The notes under the pieces were generated by a model. The model saw only the letters and a list, made by a program, of their open reading frames with translations, was not told where the DNA came from and did no database searches. A DNA stretch of 64,000 bases from NCBI GenBank assembly GCA_037575805.1, contig JAZHPD010000001.1, positions 806,001 to 870,000 on the forward strand, given 5' to 3'. The DNA comes from Lecanicillium sp. G3 (taxonomy: Eukaryota; Ascomycota; Sordariomycetes; Hypocreales; Cordycipitaceae). The position numbers and the translations under genes were made by a program. Positions 22,214 to 41,880 of the stretch are shown in pieces (position 1 is the stretch's first letter; each line of letters begins with the position of its first letter).

Positions 22214-22859
22214 CGCCCACGTGGCGCTTGCGGCAGCGTCGGGGTGCGTTTGCGCTGATTCGGCAATCCGTGGACGCTATCTTACAGGGCAGAGTGCTGC
22301 AGTCTGATCGCTCGATGCTGAAGATGTGTCGTGTGATGATGTTGATGGCGAAGAACGTGAGGGTCTGTTCTGCGAAAGAGGCGAGGTGGCATTGTCTTGC
22401 GCCCGGCATTAGCCCGTTTCGGGCGGCATTATTTACAGGTGGCCAAGGCGCTAGAACTGGCCGTAGAGGTCGGACCTTTGGTGCATCAATGCTGAGAGAG
22501 GCAAATTCCCAGCAACTCTATGTCTTAAAAATAAGCAAATCAATTGACGGCCAATATTTAATGCCCATAGCTTCATGGCCTAGCAGTGTTAGTTATGCAA
22601 TCTCTATTGGGCAAGTGTCACAGCTGTCAAATGCCTACTAACCAGGCAGACCGTCGGGTCTTCATGCCCAGCATTCGGACGATCGATGAGGCGGCTCCAC
22701 CGCCGCAAAGTCTCTTTTTAGTGCGGGCAGATTTGCAAACGACTTTTTCGATCCGCTCACCATCGTCTGGCTGAAGCTTCAAGGTATGGCCCTATAAAAC
22801 TACAGGGCTTACGTGAGCTAATTCGTGTGCATAGAATCCTGTACTGAATCAAGTCCGCC
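22214..22859. promoter_or_regulatory. Divergent promoter region, Kex1 / Sfm1
   Basis: These 646 bp lie between two divergent ATGs. I see no clear TATA box or operator. The + frame 22228-22641 is open for 137 codons but low in coding character, and I do not call it a gene. Confidence 0.5.
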
Positions 22860-23692
22860 ATGGCATCATCAGCAAAGACAATCATTGTAGAGCATCTCGA
22901 CCCAGAGCTTGGCCCTTGGTCAGAGCTCGAGTATCGATGCATCGCGAAAGAGAGCCATGAGAGAAAGAGCGACTTCATCTTGTCGTGTCTGCCCGATGGT
23001 TTCAAGGTACCCGATGTTCTGGCTAACAGCCCTGCTTTCAAGGCTGAACACCGTGGCGTTGAAGAGCTGTACGCCGACAGCAGGAACCGAGTATGTCTCT
23101 TAGACCCTGCAGCGGAGAAGGATTTGTCTCCGGAGGACGGCGACAACTTTGATGTCTTTCTCTTTGGTGGAATCCTGGGTAAGTCACGTAATACGAGATT
23201 TGCAATGGGTACACTGCTGACACAACACAGGCGATGACCCTCCTAGAGGTGTGTTCAAACCATGAGACGTTCGCAGTGATCCTGGCTAACAATGACAGAC
23301 CGAACATCGGAGCTTAGGAAAAAGGGATTTGCTGGGCGTCGCCTTGGCCCGAAACAAATGACCACTGATACTGCCGTTCGTGTGACGAGAATCGTTGTCC
23401 AGGACAAGAGTATGATATTACTTCCTGATAGGCCGACCTCACTTGTCAAATTAACTAACATGCCCAGTTGCATTGGACAAAATTGATTACCTCGACTTCC
23501 CTGAACTCAAGTTCAACAAATACGAAAGCACCCAGATGCCTTTCCGCTACGTCAAGGGAAGCAACGGCGAGCCTATTATGCCAGAGGTACGCTACCCTCG
23601 AACTCAACCTGCAAATTGTACTGACACCGGTAAAGGGCATGAAGGAATTAATACAAAAGGACGCCGATAAGGCCGTCGACGACTTGATCTAG
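22860..23692 (+). CDS. sfm1: SPOUT-type protein arginine methyltransferase Sfm1
   Basis: In yeast, Sfm1 methylates one Arg of ribosomal protein Rps3 and belongs to the SPOUT (knotted) fold, unlike ordinary PRMTs. Exons 22860-23178, 23231-23248, 23299-23409, 23468-23586 and 23636-23692 give 207 residues. Conserved blocks in order: IIVEHLDPELGPWSELEY, CLLDPAAEKDLSPED, FDVFLFGGILGDDPPRDRTS, GFAGRRLGPKQMTTDTA, IDYLDFPEL, MPFRYV and the C-terminal GMKELI. The GGILGDDPPRDRTSE block, the knot region that binds SAM, is spread over three exons, one only 18 nt long. The last intron is about 49 nt and ends in AAAG. Length is normal for the family. Confidence 0.92.
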
Positions 23693-24722
23693 AGAACTTA
23701 GCCTAGCGCAGAGAGGAGACGCCAGCATACTCAATCCAGTATCAATCCAGTACCAAGACATGCTAAGGTGTGAGTTTCGGCAGATATGATATCAAAGTGC
23801 AGAAACGACACGTTTTGTTATAGGGCTGTTTTCCCGGCATCATGACTCTCGACGTGTGACTATGACTATGGAAATATATATGAATTGACGCTATATTGGG
23901 CTCAGTGACGGCAACCTACCGCAATATTCTGCCTCGGGTCTCAGGGATGCCGTGGTGCCTTGAGGCGAGACGAAAAGAGCATCACGGCCTCGGCCTCCCT
24001 GCCGCCCGAGTGGCGCCCTAATCAAAACGTAACTTATCTAGGAGTGAGGCGTACGGCAACTTGCTTCTGCATCACTAGTACGCTCCGTGTTTGCTGATTC
24101 ATGGTGAGCGGGTGTGATCTCCCGAAACATACCCTGGAGCTCAGCGATTCGTGTCAGAGTACCACTGGCGCACCGGGGCAGGAGCTTTGGAACATTGTAG
24201 GGGATTTTGATTACATTCTGATATGCGTCGAAGATCTCCCAGTGCGTGCAAGGCATATGGGCTTGCAAGATGCATGTACCCGAAGAGATACGTCGACACG
24301 ACTGGGGCTTTCGGTACGCATCTTGTTTGCTTTTTTTCGGCTTCTTTGCAGCTGCAGCGTGGCAATCTCAGTCCCTGTCAATGGTCCGGGGTGAATGCCC
24401 ACCTTCACACTTTACATACAACCCGGCTGGGTAAGGAATTTGTTCGTATAATGGCATGCACGACGAGTTACATGAATGCCATTGTCTCAACTGCCTCAAC
24501 TACAGTATGTTACAGCATACCCTGCAGGCAGCAAGCGCACCCCGGAGCACATCCACATGCACGTCGAGAACGCGAAAAGAAAGCGAGAATTTCGATGAAC
24601 AAAGCCAAATAATCATAACGGGAGCCAAAAAAAAAAAACAAAAGCAAAAAAGATGAAATGATAATTTAAATAAAAGGAAGAAACAAATAGCAAAAAGGTT
24701 CATCAAGAACGATAAAAAATGG
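23693..24722. other. Intergenic, Sfm1 3' region to tRNA-Ile
   Basis: About 1 kb. The first part should be the Sfm1 3' UTR. The frames at 24223-24612 and nearby have no recognisable product. A-rich sequence (24628-24720) lies just 3' of the minus-strand tRNA; on the tRNA's strand this is T-rich and supplies the T run expected for RNA polymerase III termination. Confidence 0.5.
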
Positions 24723-24827
24723 TGTTCCTGCGGGGGGTCGAACCCCGGACCTTGACATTTCAACATAGAGCCAAAAGAAGTCCCTTGATCTATAAGAGTC
24801 ACGCGGTAACCACTCCGCTACAGGAAC
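24723..24827 (-). tRNA. tRNA-Ile (anticodon UAU) with intron
   Basis: Read on the minus strand: acceptor stem GTTCCTG/CAGGAAC (24827-24821 with 24730-24724) and discriminator A (24723); D stem GCGG/CCGC; anticodon stem TGACT against TGTCA; loop starting CT-TAT-A; T arm CGGGG-TTCGACC-CCCCG. The anticodon reads UAU, decoding AUA. An intron of roughly 31 nt begins one base after the anticodon, the canonical nuclear tRNA position. Intron bases TCTATG can pair with the anticodon region TATAGA, the usual anticodon-intron helix. The closing pair 31-39 is T-T, a mismatch. Internal promoter boxes A and B are intact by eye. Isotype confidence is moderate because the intron ends were placed by hand. Confidence 0.82.
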
Positions 24828-33514
<8,687 letters not shown>

Positions 33515-36500
33515 ATGGACGTGACCTCGCTCCTCAACACGGCGGGTTCCGCTCCTGCTTCGAAACCGCCGAGGACATCTGCCTCGCCCGCCATCACAGA
33601 CAGCGGCCACACTGTCCCATCATCAGCACTCCCTACGCCATCACCTGAACGAGCTCTAGGCCCTGCCGACTGCGATAGAAGCCCTCGACAAAGCCCTTCG
33701 CTCTGGGGTCCCCGCGGCTACTCGCTGCAACTCTCCCTCGACTCGAAGCCTCGATCAGGCTCTGTGTTTTCGTATGAAACAGCCGACGGACGCGGCGAGA
33801 CGGAGGGGGGATCGAGCCTGTACAACAGTTCCAGAAAGAACTCGGTCTGCTCCGCAGAAGTATCCGCGTCGTCGGCACAATCTCCTCGAACAGTCACCTC
33901 TCGCCCTCTTCTGTATGTTCCACGCTGTGTCGGGAGGCAAACGGAGAAACTGACTCGAAAATAGCTCACCACGATCATCACGAAATACCATCTCTAACAA
34001 ACTAGTAATAAAGTGAGTAAAATTTCGATGGGATCGGATTTTTGACCTAACGAGCGCAGGTCTTTCGTCTCTCCGGAGCAAAGCGACGTTGAGCATGGAG
34101 CAACGGATCCACGACATTCTGCCTCTGGCAGTCACAGCAGCCAATCCACCTACGCGTCTTCAGCATCAAGAACGCACTCGCGAATGTCTTCGGTCACCAC
34201 TATTGGGGCTATGCAGACCGGCAAGGAAGTTTCCCTGAATCACAGCCGGGGGAGCTCGCTCGACTACTCGGCAAATGGCCAAAGGCCGCTCCAGCAAAAA
34301 CCCACTCTGCGTTCCGGACCCGGCAGCATGTCTACAGACGAGGAGGAGGAATTGTAAGTTGCATATTTGCTTCGAACTGTTTTGAAACTACACTTGGCAA
34401 GTGCCAGAGTCACTACGGTTTTTGTTCAGATGTCTGCAACTTACTGGCTTGAATTCACTTTTACGAGACGTTTGGTTTCTCGTTGAACGGAAGACCCGTC
34501 TTCCGATGAATCAATCTATAAGAAACAGACAATCTATTCAGCCTGCCAAGGAGCAGTAGGGCAGCGACTCGCCAAAGTTTCGCACGGATGTTTCAAAAGA
34601 CAATGGACGATATAAAATCATGTTTTTTTTTTACTGACAGATCACGAAATAGTCGTTTACAATCATCTGAAAACATGGCTGGCAAGCTTCACAAGCGAAC
34701 CATGTCGGCGCCCGACATTGCGCAGTGTTCGGTTGCGAGAATGCCTCGCCACTCCGCGCAGCCCATCATCTCCGAAACCACCTCGCGGCCCAGCATGGAC
34801 CTCTCCGCGGTGGATGAGTCCCGCCGGGGCTCCGCGGTCACGGAGTCGGGCATCGTCGCGGCCGGCGGCGGCCCGCCCCCGGTGAAGCAGCAGGACCAGG
34901 AGGCGTACTGCATGTTCGTCAAGGACTGCGACACGGGGTCGCAGCTGCGCAAGGCCATCTCGCACCTGTTCGGCCGCAACAAGGCGTGCACGCTGCGCAT
35001 CCCCAAGCACGTGTGGGTGTACTACTGCCGCAAGCACTACCAGCGCATCCGCTACCGCAACGCAAAGACGTACCCGCTCAACCAGATGGAGCTGGTCAAG
35101 CTGCAGATTATGCGTCTGCAGGCCTGGAGCGAGGACAACCGCAAGCAGCACAACGGTGCGTACATTCGCATGTGGACGCTCTCGCTGCGCAAACGCGAGC
35201 AGAGCCGTATCGAGAACGGCGGTGCTGGCCCCATGGACGAGGCTGCTCTGAACGATGCCCGTACTGCCGCTGGGACAGCGGTTCCCGAGTGGCTCATCCA
35301 GCGCGTTGCCTCCGGCTACACGACCGAGGAGATCCTGGACGTCGCCGAGCGCCTGCACAAGGAGATCAAGGACGGCCTGCTCGCCCAGGTCCCCGAGATC
35401 GAGTTCCTTCCCGACATTGTCGACGCGGACTCCGGCGCCGCCAGCAAGTCAGCCCGCAACGGCCGTCGCCAGATCCGCCTCTCTAGCGGCGGCAGCGGCA
35501 GCAGCAGCGGCAGCGGCATCAAGACCCCAAAGCGCAAGGCCCCAGAGTCTCTCGACTTTGGCCGCCACGACTACTACCATCACGCGGTCGAGGAGACGTA
35601 CGACGTCGTCAGCCCCTCCGGCAAGCGCGCCCGCGTCGTCCGCCCCGTCTACGGCCCCGGCGGTCCCCGCCCGGACTCGGCGCAGCTGCCCCCGCTCGCC
35701 TCGGCCCTATCGTACGGCGGGATGCAGCCCCCGCCGCCTCCTCCCCCCGGCATGGTCCAGCAGCAGCCTAGCAGCGCACCCCCGCGCGCCCCCAACGTCG
35801 TGCCGCGTATCCAGCCGCTCGAGTACCGTCGCGGAAGCAGCCACTACGGCGGCTCCTCGCCCCCGGCCTCGTACTACCAGCAGCCGCCGCCGCCGCAGCC
35901 CTCGCCGCACTCTGCCCGCAGCGACGGCTCGTACGCGCTGAGCAACGGCCACGGCCACCACGGCAGCGGCGACTACCGCTACGCCGGGGATATGCGTGCG
36001 CCGCCTCACCCGCAGCAGCAGCAGCAGCAGCCGCAGCACGGTGGCCAGCCGCTCCCGCCGATCAGCGCGCAGCTCGATGGCCGCTTCCCGCGCGGCGGTC
36101 CTTCGCCGGAGCACCACCGCGGACGCCCGAACCACTGGCGCTCGGCGAGTGCGTACGCTCCCGGTGACCCGCGTGGCCTTCCCATGTCTGGCCGTCCTTC
36201 GAGCTCGGGACACGATGCGCCGCAGCACCACTATGTTCCTCACCCGGCTGGCCCTCCGCCTCCGGGATACCCTGTCGACAGACGTGAGTACGAGGCTGCT
36301 CAGCACCACCACCACCAGGGTCCTCCTCCCCATCCTCACTACGGACCGGAGCATGAGCAGGGCGGATACACGTACTCGTGGCCCCGCGGCCACCACGGCA
36401 GCCACTCCCTTCCCGCTGCTGTCCACGGCCAAGTCCCTCCCGGCCATGTCCCTCGCCACGCCGCTCATCCTCCCGGTGCTCCCAATGGGTACGCCGAGGA

Positions 36501-36546
36501 GAGCTGGGGCCGTGAGGGCAGAGTCGTCTACGGCGGCAGACCGTAA
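33515..36546 (+). CDS. Large disordered fungal protein with one conserved internal domain (probable regulator)
   Basis: Exons 33515-33912, 34060-34353 and 34641-36546 give 865 residues; both junctions keep frame (Leu codons), donors are GTATGT and GTAAGT, and GACCTAACG precedes the first acceptor. A shorter model starting at ATG 34675 (MAGKLHKRTMSAPD) is possible. The N-terminal ~230 residues are Ser/Thr/Pro-rich. About residues 290-400 form the only ordered-looking domain: MFVKDCDTGSQLRKAISHLF, CTLRIPKHVWVYYCRKHYQR, then a basic helix (MELVKLQIMRLQAW). The rest is Pro/Gln/His-rich with polyQ and Pro runs. I recall related Sordariomycete proteins annotated as ORP1-like, but I cannot verify this and assign no function. 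Composition resembles nuclear regulators. A gene desert lies upstream. Confidence 0.8.
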
Positions 36547-37108
36547 GGGATATTCCTTCGTCCCAGCCATCACATATATCCTTTCATTCTTACATCGGCA
36601 AACTATTATACTTTTTTTTTTTTTCAGTTAATGTGTATTTGCGAAGCGAGATTTTGCGAGAGAAAAAGTTGATAGAAGTTTTCATGGTACTTTTTTTTTT
36701 TCTTTTCTGATGTGTTGTTATTTATGGGCGGGTTTATTGGATATAGGTAGGCGGGTTTTGATATATTTATTGTTTATTATGCTTTTTCCACTACGAACAT
36801 TGTTTTTCTTTTATTGGTATTGGTAACAGCGAGGATGGCAGTGGTGAGTGGTAGGCGTTTGTTCTTTTTGATAATGTATAAGTCGGAATAATCGAGAAGA
36901 CGAGTTGGAGAATAAAAGCAAGGTGCATAACAAGTCCGCTCTTTCGTGATGATGTGAAATGCCCAGATAATTATTGTATTGATACTGTTAATTCAAATTA
37001 GAGAAAACTGCGTAGCAAATGTAGTCTATATATAAACCCGCTGACATGTCCAAGTGACAATGCTGGAGACGGCACATCTATAAACGGCCGATATACGACA
37101 AAGAGCAA
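36547..37108. other. Convergent 3' intergenic region
   Basis: AT-rich, with T runs (36611-36624, 36691-36701), between the stops of the 865-residue gene (+) and the GNAT gene (-). Presumed 3' UTRs; nothing else recognised. Confidence 0.6.
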
Positions 37109-38165
37109 TTACGGAATCGCCGTCACGCCCTTCAAGCCACGAAACATGACCGCACCGCCATTCCACTTGGCCAACGGCCCAACATTCGACTCCATCACCT
37201 TGACGAACCCAAACCGCGCGTATAGCCCCTCGGTTCCCTTTCTCGCCGTCAGCCACATCGCGGGGGGGCCCATCATCTCCTCCTTCTCCTCCTCAACACC
37301 ACCACCCCGCGTCATCACCTCACCCCCATGATCCTCGTCGACGCCCGCGCCCGCGCCCGCATCGCCCTCCGTGACGAGCAGCTGCCTCGCGCCCTCCCGC
37401 TCCGCGAACCCCAGCGCCACGCGGACCATCCCGCCGCCCAGCCCGAGGCCCTGGTACCGCGGCAGCAGCGCCGCGATGCTGAGGTACCACGCCGCGCGGC
37501 GGCGCGGCGAGCACAGGATCGCCGGGTAGATCTCGTCCATGGCGACGGCGAAGCGGCGCGCCCCGAGGAGGGCGCGCATGGCGCGCGGGTGGAAGACGAT
37601 GCCCTCGGCGGTGTACAGCGCTGTGCGGAGGGCGTTGAGCCAGGTTTCTGGTTTTCGATGGTTAGCGACTATAACACGTCTCTCACGGTTTCGGATGCCA
37701 GGATGTTAACAGGGGTGTATGTGTGAGTGTGTGTCGTGTAAAGGGAATATACGTACTCGGCGACAACCACCTCTCCACAAACCCAACTTCGCTCGCAGGC
37801 CTCTTCACGCACAACAGCCCAACCACGTCCCCTTCTTCTTCTTCTCCTCCTCCCCCCTCGTCCCCCCCGTCCCCGCCGTCCACCGCCGCCACCACCAGCG
37901 CAGCCATCCTGTACTCGGCGCTCCACAGCCTCGGCGCAAGCAGCCGCCCAATCGCGTCCGTCACCTCCGCTTCCCTCGCCGCGTAGTCGTCGCCAAACAG
38001 CACGGCGAGCAGGTTGTCCTCCCCGGAACGGCCGGACCTGTCGTCAAACGAGGCGTAGTACACACGCGCGAGGGCGGGGACGTCGGCGTACCGGGCCGGC
38101 CGGAGCGTGAACGGGCGCGGGTGCCGCGGCGCTGCTCCGCGGGACGCCAATTGTGCGGATAACAT
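37109..38165 (-). CDS. GNAT-family N-acetyltransferase
   Basis: Exons 38165-37757 and 37647-37109 give 315 residues; the junction makes Lys-Thr-Trp-Leu. The N-terminal strand-helix FTLRPARYADVPALARVYYASF is the typical GNAT opening. Motif A, which binds acetyl-CoA pyrophosphate, is LLPRYQGLGLGGGMVRVALGFAE, with the R-x2-G-x-G pattern intact, and the C-terminal strand pair is WLTARKGTEGLYARFGFVKV. Two low-complexity inserts (a Gly/Asp/Glu run at about residues 105-123 and a second acidic loop after LLVTEGDAGAG) lengthen it beyond the usual ~200. The substrate cannot be told from sequence; many such fungal enzymes are uncharacterised. The intron contains GT/CA-type simple sequence. Confidence 0.88.
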
Positions 38166-39271
38166 GGCCTTTTTCTTTCTTTCTTTCTTTGTCTGGCCTG
38201 TCGATTATATGCGGGTGAGTGATTTTATTTTGAAAAAGAAACAGGAATAAAGCATGCTTGTCTGTTGTCCAAGTACTCCGTATCGCGGTACGGCTTGGGC
38301 TCGCTACTATATACAAGAACAAGAAACGAGGTTGGCGGGTTGGCAGGCTGACTCACGAACCATCACCGACACGCGGACACCCCCCCCTAAAAGAGTCACT
38401 CAGCCTCTTTTTCCGAATTGCTGCATTTCGATGAATGCCACCATGGGCTTCAGGTACAAGTTAATTAAATTAAGCACTAGCCAGCCTTATTTTAAAGTGT
38501 GTGTTTATTTTCTTTTTCCTTGCAATCAGCTTAGCCAGGTCGCGCGCCGATCATCACCTGGCGGGCTCCGTATCTCGCGGGCCCATTCCTGCATCTGGAG
38601 GGGCACAATGCAACGGCAGCGTCGCACGCAGCTGCAGCCTCATGAGACATTATGTTTAGACACATCTTCTAGAATGTTACACGAACCAAGACTGTAAATT
38701 AAGCTTATACAAATCACGTTGATGAATTCACACAACACGGAAAAAGTAAATAAATGCGGACAAGTAAACAATATCGTCGCTGTACATGCTTGCTATATCG
38801 CTACATCCAAATAATTCGACTCTTGCGAAATCAAATCAAAAAAGAAAAAAAAAAATCCTCCTCTCTATATTTGGATAACAAATCCAAATCTGCTTCTGTT
38901 GATTGCGCGAATATGTCAACAAACTTGTCAACAATTGCTTCTTCCAAGATAAAATGCCCGAATCGTGGGCACGAAAACGCCGAAAACGAATCTGTCTGTT
39001 CCAGGTATCCGAACGTCATAACTCTATACTCGACCACGTTGCCATGGCCAAAGGTGATAAAAATGGCAGAAATGAGATATCCAAGAAGATATGAAAAAAA
39101 AAAAAAATTGAAGTTGAGTGAATGAGAGTAAGAATGCTCGAGCCGAGACAAGGAAAAGTGAATAAAAGAAGCAAAAAAACTGAAAAGGGTAAAATGTGTA
39201 AAATGTCGTCAAACATGGTAGGCGTAACAATATAACCAGAATCTGGTGTTGATATAATCGGTTTGCTCTGC
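38166..39271. other. Intergenic: GNAT promoter and SPX-gene 3' region
   Basis: Both neighbours are on the minus strand. A CTTT repeat (38170-38190) lies just upstream of the GNAT ATG and an exact TACTCCGTA motif is at 38274. The right half is A-rich on the + strand (38840-39185), presumably the SPX gene's 3' UTR. No gene recognised. Confidence 0.5.
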
Positions 39272-40937
39272 TTACGGTGCATTGCCGACCACGAGAATCA
39301 GCAGCATACCATTTATCAAGCAAGACGCAGTAAATGATAGCCACACTAGCAGGCGTGTGGTTATCGCAAGAGAATCTCGTCTGTAGAGAGTCATGCCCAG
39401 ACCGGCACACGAGCAAAACAGACTCATCATGACGCCGACGGTGACGCCTACGTCGACCTCGACCCGCAGCTTGCGCTTGCCGGCCGAGATGAGGATGCCG
39501 GCGACACCCATGAGAATGTACGCGGCGGCAAAAGAAACGATGGTGCCCCAGAAGAGGACACGCTCGCGATATTGGCGGACCTGCTGCTCGTGGATGCTGG
39601 GGAAAGCGGCGTAGTGGGTTACGTAGCCCTCGGTGGGAATGCCGTCGGAGCTGGCGTAGCCGGCCTCTTCTTCCGAGTCGGTGTGTGCGGCAGACGAGTA
39701 GCCGCCGTATGCAGGGTGCTCATCGCTGAGGAGAGGCATTCTCTCCCTCTGGTCCTTGAGCTTAAACCAGCCGCGAATCTTTTCGTACGGCAGGGCGACA
39801 ATGGCGTTTACGTAGCCCATGCCGGGGAAGCCCGAGTTGTCATCGGGGTTAATGTAGATGGCATACCCGTCTTCAGGGTCGCCCGCCTCGCTACCGTCGT
39901 CGTATTCATTCCAGTACTTGGGTTGAGGGGCCATGGAGGCCTCGGGCAGAGGATCAAAATGGACGCGGGGCACCTGGACAGCGGTGCTGGCGGGAGAGGG
40001 TGGGAGTTCGACAGACGAGGGTGAGCTGGGCTCGCTGCTGACGGGAGCGGCGTCTCGAAGATTGGTAAGAATCTCGCTGTGGCGCTGGCAGAGAGGGGCA
40101 AAATCGCGCCGTGTGAAGCTCTTGAAGCTGCCGAGGACCTGTTCGTTGAAGCGGGCGTTGAGAGAGGAGGAGCCAGTCCATTTCTGGGGTTGTTAGCACG
40201 TAGTACAAATAGCTCAAGTGGTATAGACGAAAATAGAGAAAAGGCAAGAAAATAGCGCCCCGATGTGCAATTGGCGAGGTACATCGAGATGCAAGGCAAC
40301 AACAAGTGATGGAACATACCTTGTACTTTTTAAGAATCTTGCGGAAGGCGACACACTGAGCTTTGGAGAAGCGCTGGAGAGCAAAAATGTCGTCACCGCA
40401 GTTGAGAAGCTCGCGCTCATATTTTGCAAAACGGCGCTGCCTTTTTAGAGCAAGAGTGGACGAGGAGGACTCGGCGGCGTATTTGTTGATGCAGCGTTTG
40501 ATGTTGGATTCGAGGTGGTCTACCTCGGTTAGTGTGCTGAACGAGTTGGCTGTGCGCCAGGGCCAGGAGGCAGAGAGTGCGGCAAACGCAGAGAACTGGT
40601 ATGAACAACTTACCCATACGTCTCAGAAGCTCGTCGGCCTTGCTGGAAACAAAGAGATCGACGCGGTCGTGTTGGCGGCACAGCTCATCGAAAAGCGCGT
40701 TTTCAAACTTGGCGAGGGCGGGATCCTCGTAGCCGGGGATGACCATGGCGGTGGCCTGGTCGCGTGTGGTGTGCATCTTGATCTCGTGCTTGAGGGAGTT
40801 GTAATCGAGATTGTCTGAGATGATCGGTCAGAATAGAGTTGTGGCTTCAAGAGGCATGACGCATCGACTGGGTCGGGTCACTCACGAAGACTCCATTGCG
40901 GCGCGGACTCGCGCTCGAGCTGCTCGCCGTACTTCAT
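39272..40937 (-). CDS. SPX-domain protein with three C-terminal membrane spans
   Basis: SPX domains sense inositol pyrophosphates and couple phosphate status to transport or polyphosphate synthesis. Exons 40937-40886, 40814-40614, 40519-40320 and 40183-39272 give 454 residues. The SPX domain (about 1-170) begins MKYGEQLERESAPQW, with DYNSLKHEI and a helical hairpin including FAKYERELLNCGDDIFALQRF and AFRKILKKYKKW. A Pro/Ser/Asp-rich linker carrying acidic patches follows, then three hydrophobic spans at about 360-384, 394-416 and 427-450, a DUF202/Vtc1-like arrangement. The polyphosphate polymerase tunnel domain of Vtc2/3/4 is absent, so a Vtc5-like (yeast YDR089W) accessory role at the vacuole is the best guess. 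All splice junctions restore SPX blocks. Confidence 0.85.
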
Positions 40938-41860
40938 GATGGCGAGGCTCGGGGAGGGGAGAGAATCGGGGGTAGGTCGATGCGAGGGCAAAGGCCCGGG
41001 TCAATGGGGGTTGTCGTCGACAAGACGGCAGCTGGGTGAGGTCGCGCGTCAATGTGCAGGATCTGAAATGGCGGCTCAAGCCAAAGGCAGCAAGCGTGGG
41101 CGCCGGTTATTTGGCGACGTCACAAAGTGGGTTGGCGCAGACAGGGATGGAAGCCAGGTTTGCGACAGCGGCTGTTGGGCTGAGATTTCGAAGATGGCGT
41201 CTAGAAACGAATCGGAAAACCAAGATGGACGAAGAATAATATGCGGTCAAGAAAAAATAAAAGGACGAAAGGAAAAAAGCTGGGCGGGGAAAGCAAAGTT
41301 CACACTGACGACGTGGTGTCAATGAGGGTGGTACGAGTGGCGCGGCCTCCAGTCTGTACTGGTCTGTACTGTGACAGTGGTAGGCGGGCAGACTGGCGAG
41401 CTGGGGAAGGCGAGCACACGACGGAGGAGAGAAGCGGAAAAAGAAGAGGGGATGGGATAGTTTCGCCCAGAGCCGAAAGTATATACCTCGGAGCAGAAGC
41501 CGGGCAAAATATGTATGAGGTAATGTGTCCTACCAACAGAGACGAGACGGGTGGTGATGGTGGTTGTCAGAGGGCGGTGGAAGCAGTCGGACCAAGAATG
41601 AAGAGTCGATTGATGCGGATGACGGATGAATTGGTCGCAGAGTGGTAATGGATGTCTGGAAACTCTGGGCTAGAGCCAGAGACAGATTGTTTGGTGTAGG
41701 GAGAGGTTGAGAGAGAGAGGATTGTTGTTGCCAAAGCGGCCGGAAGTGGAATGCGGAAAGCTTAAAAAGAACCGGGGGTTGCGAGGCGGGAGATGGCAAG
41801 CAGGTCGAGTCGGGCAGAGAGGGGTGATGATTTGGCAATGGGTCCGGAGCCGCAATTTGG

Positions 41861-41880
41861 TGGATGGATGGATGGATGGA
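41861..41880. repeat. (GGAT)n microsatellite
   Basis: Five tandem GGAT units in the SPX-gene upstream region; an ordinary simple repeat. Confidence 0.9.

Noticed and set aside
35255..35941. 228-codon overlapping + frame inside the 865-residue gene
   Set aside because: Alternate-frame shadow of repetitive Pro/Gln codons; no independent evidence.
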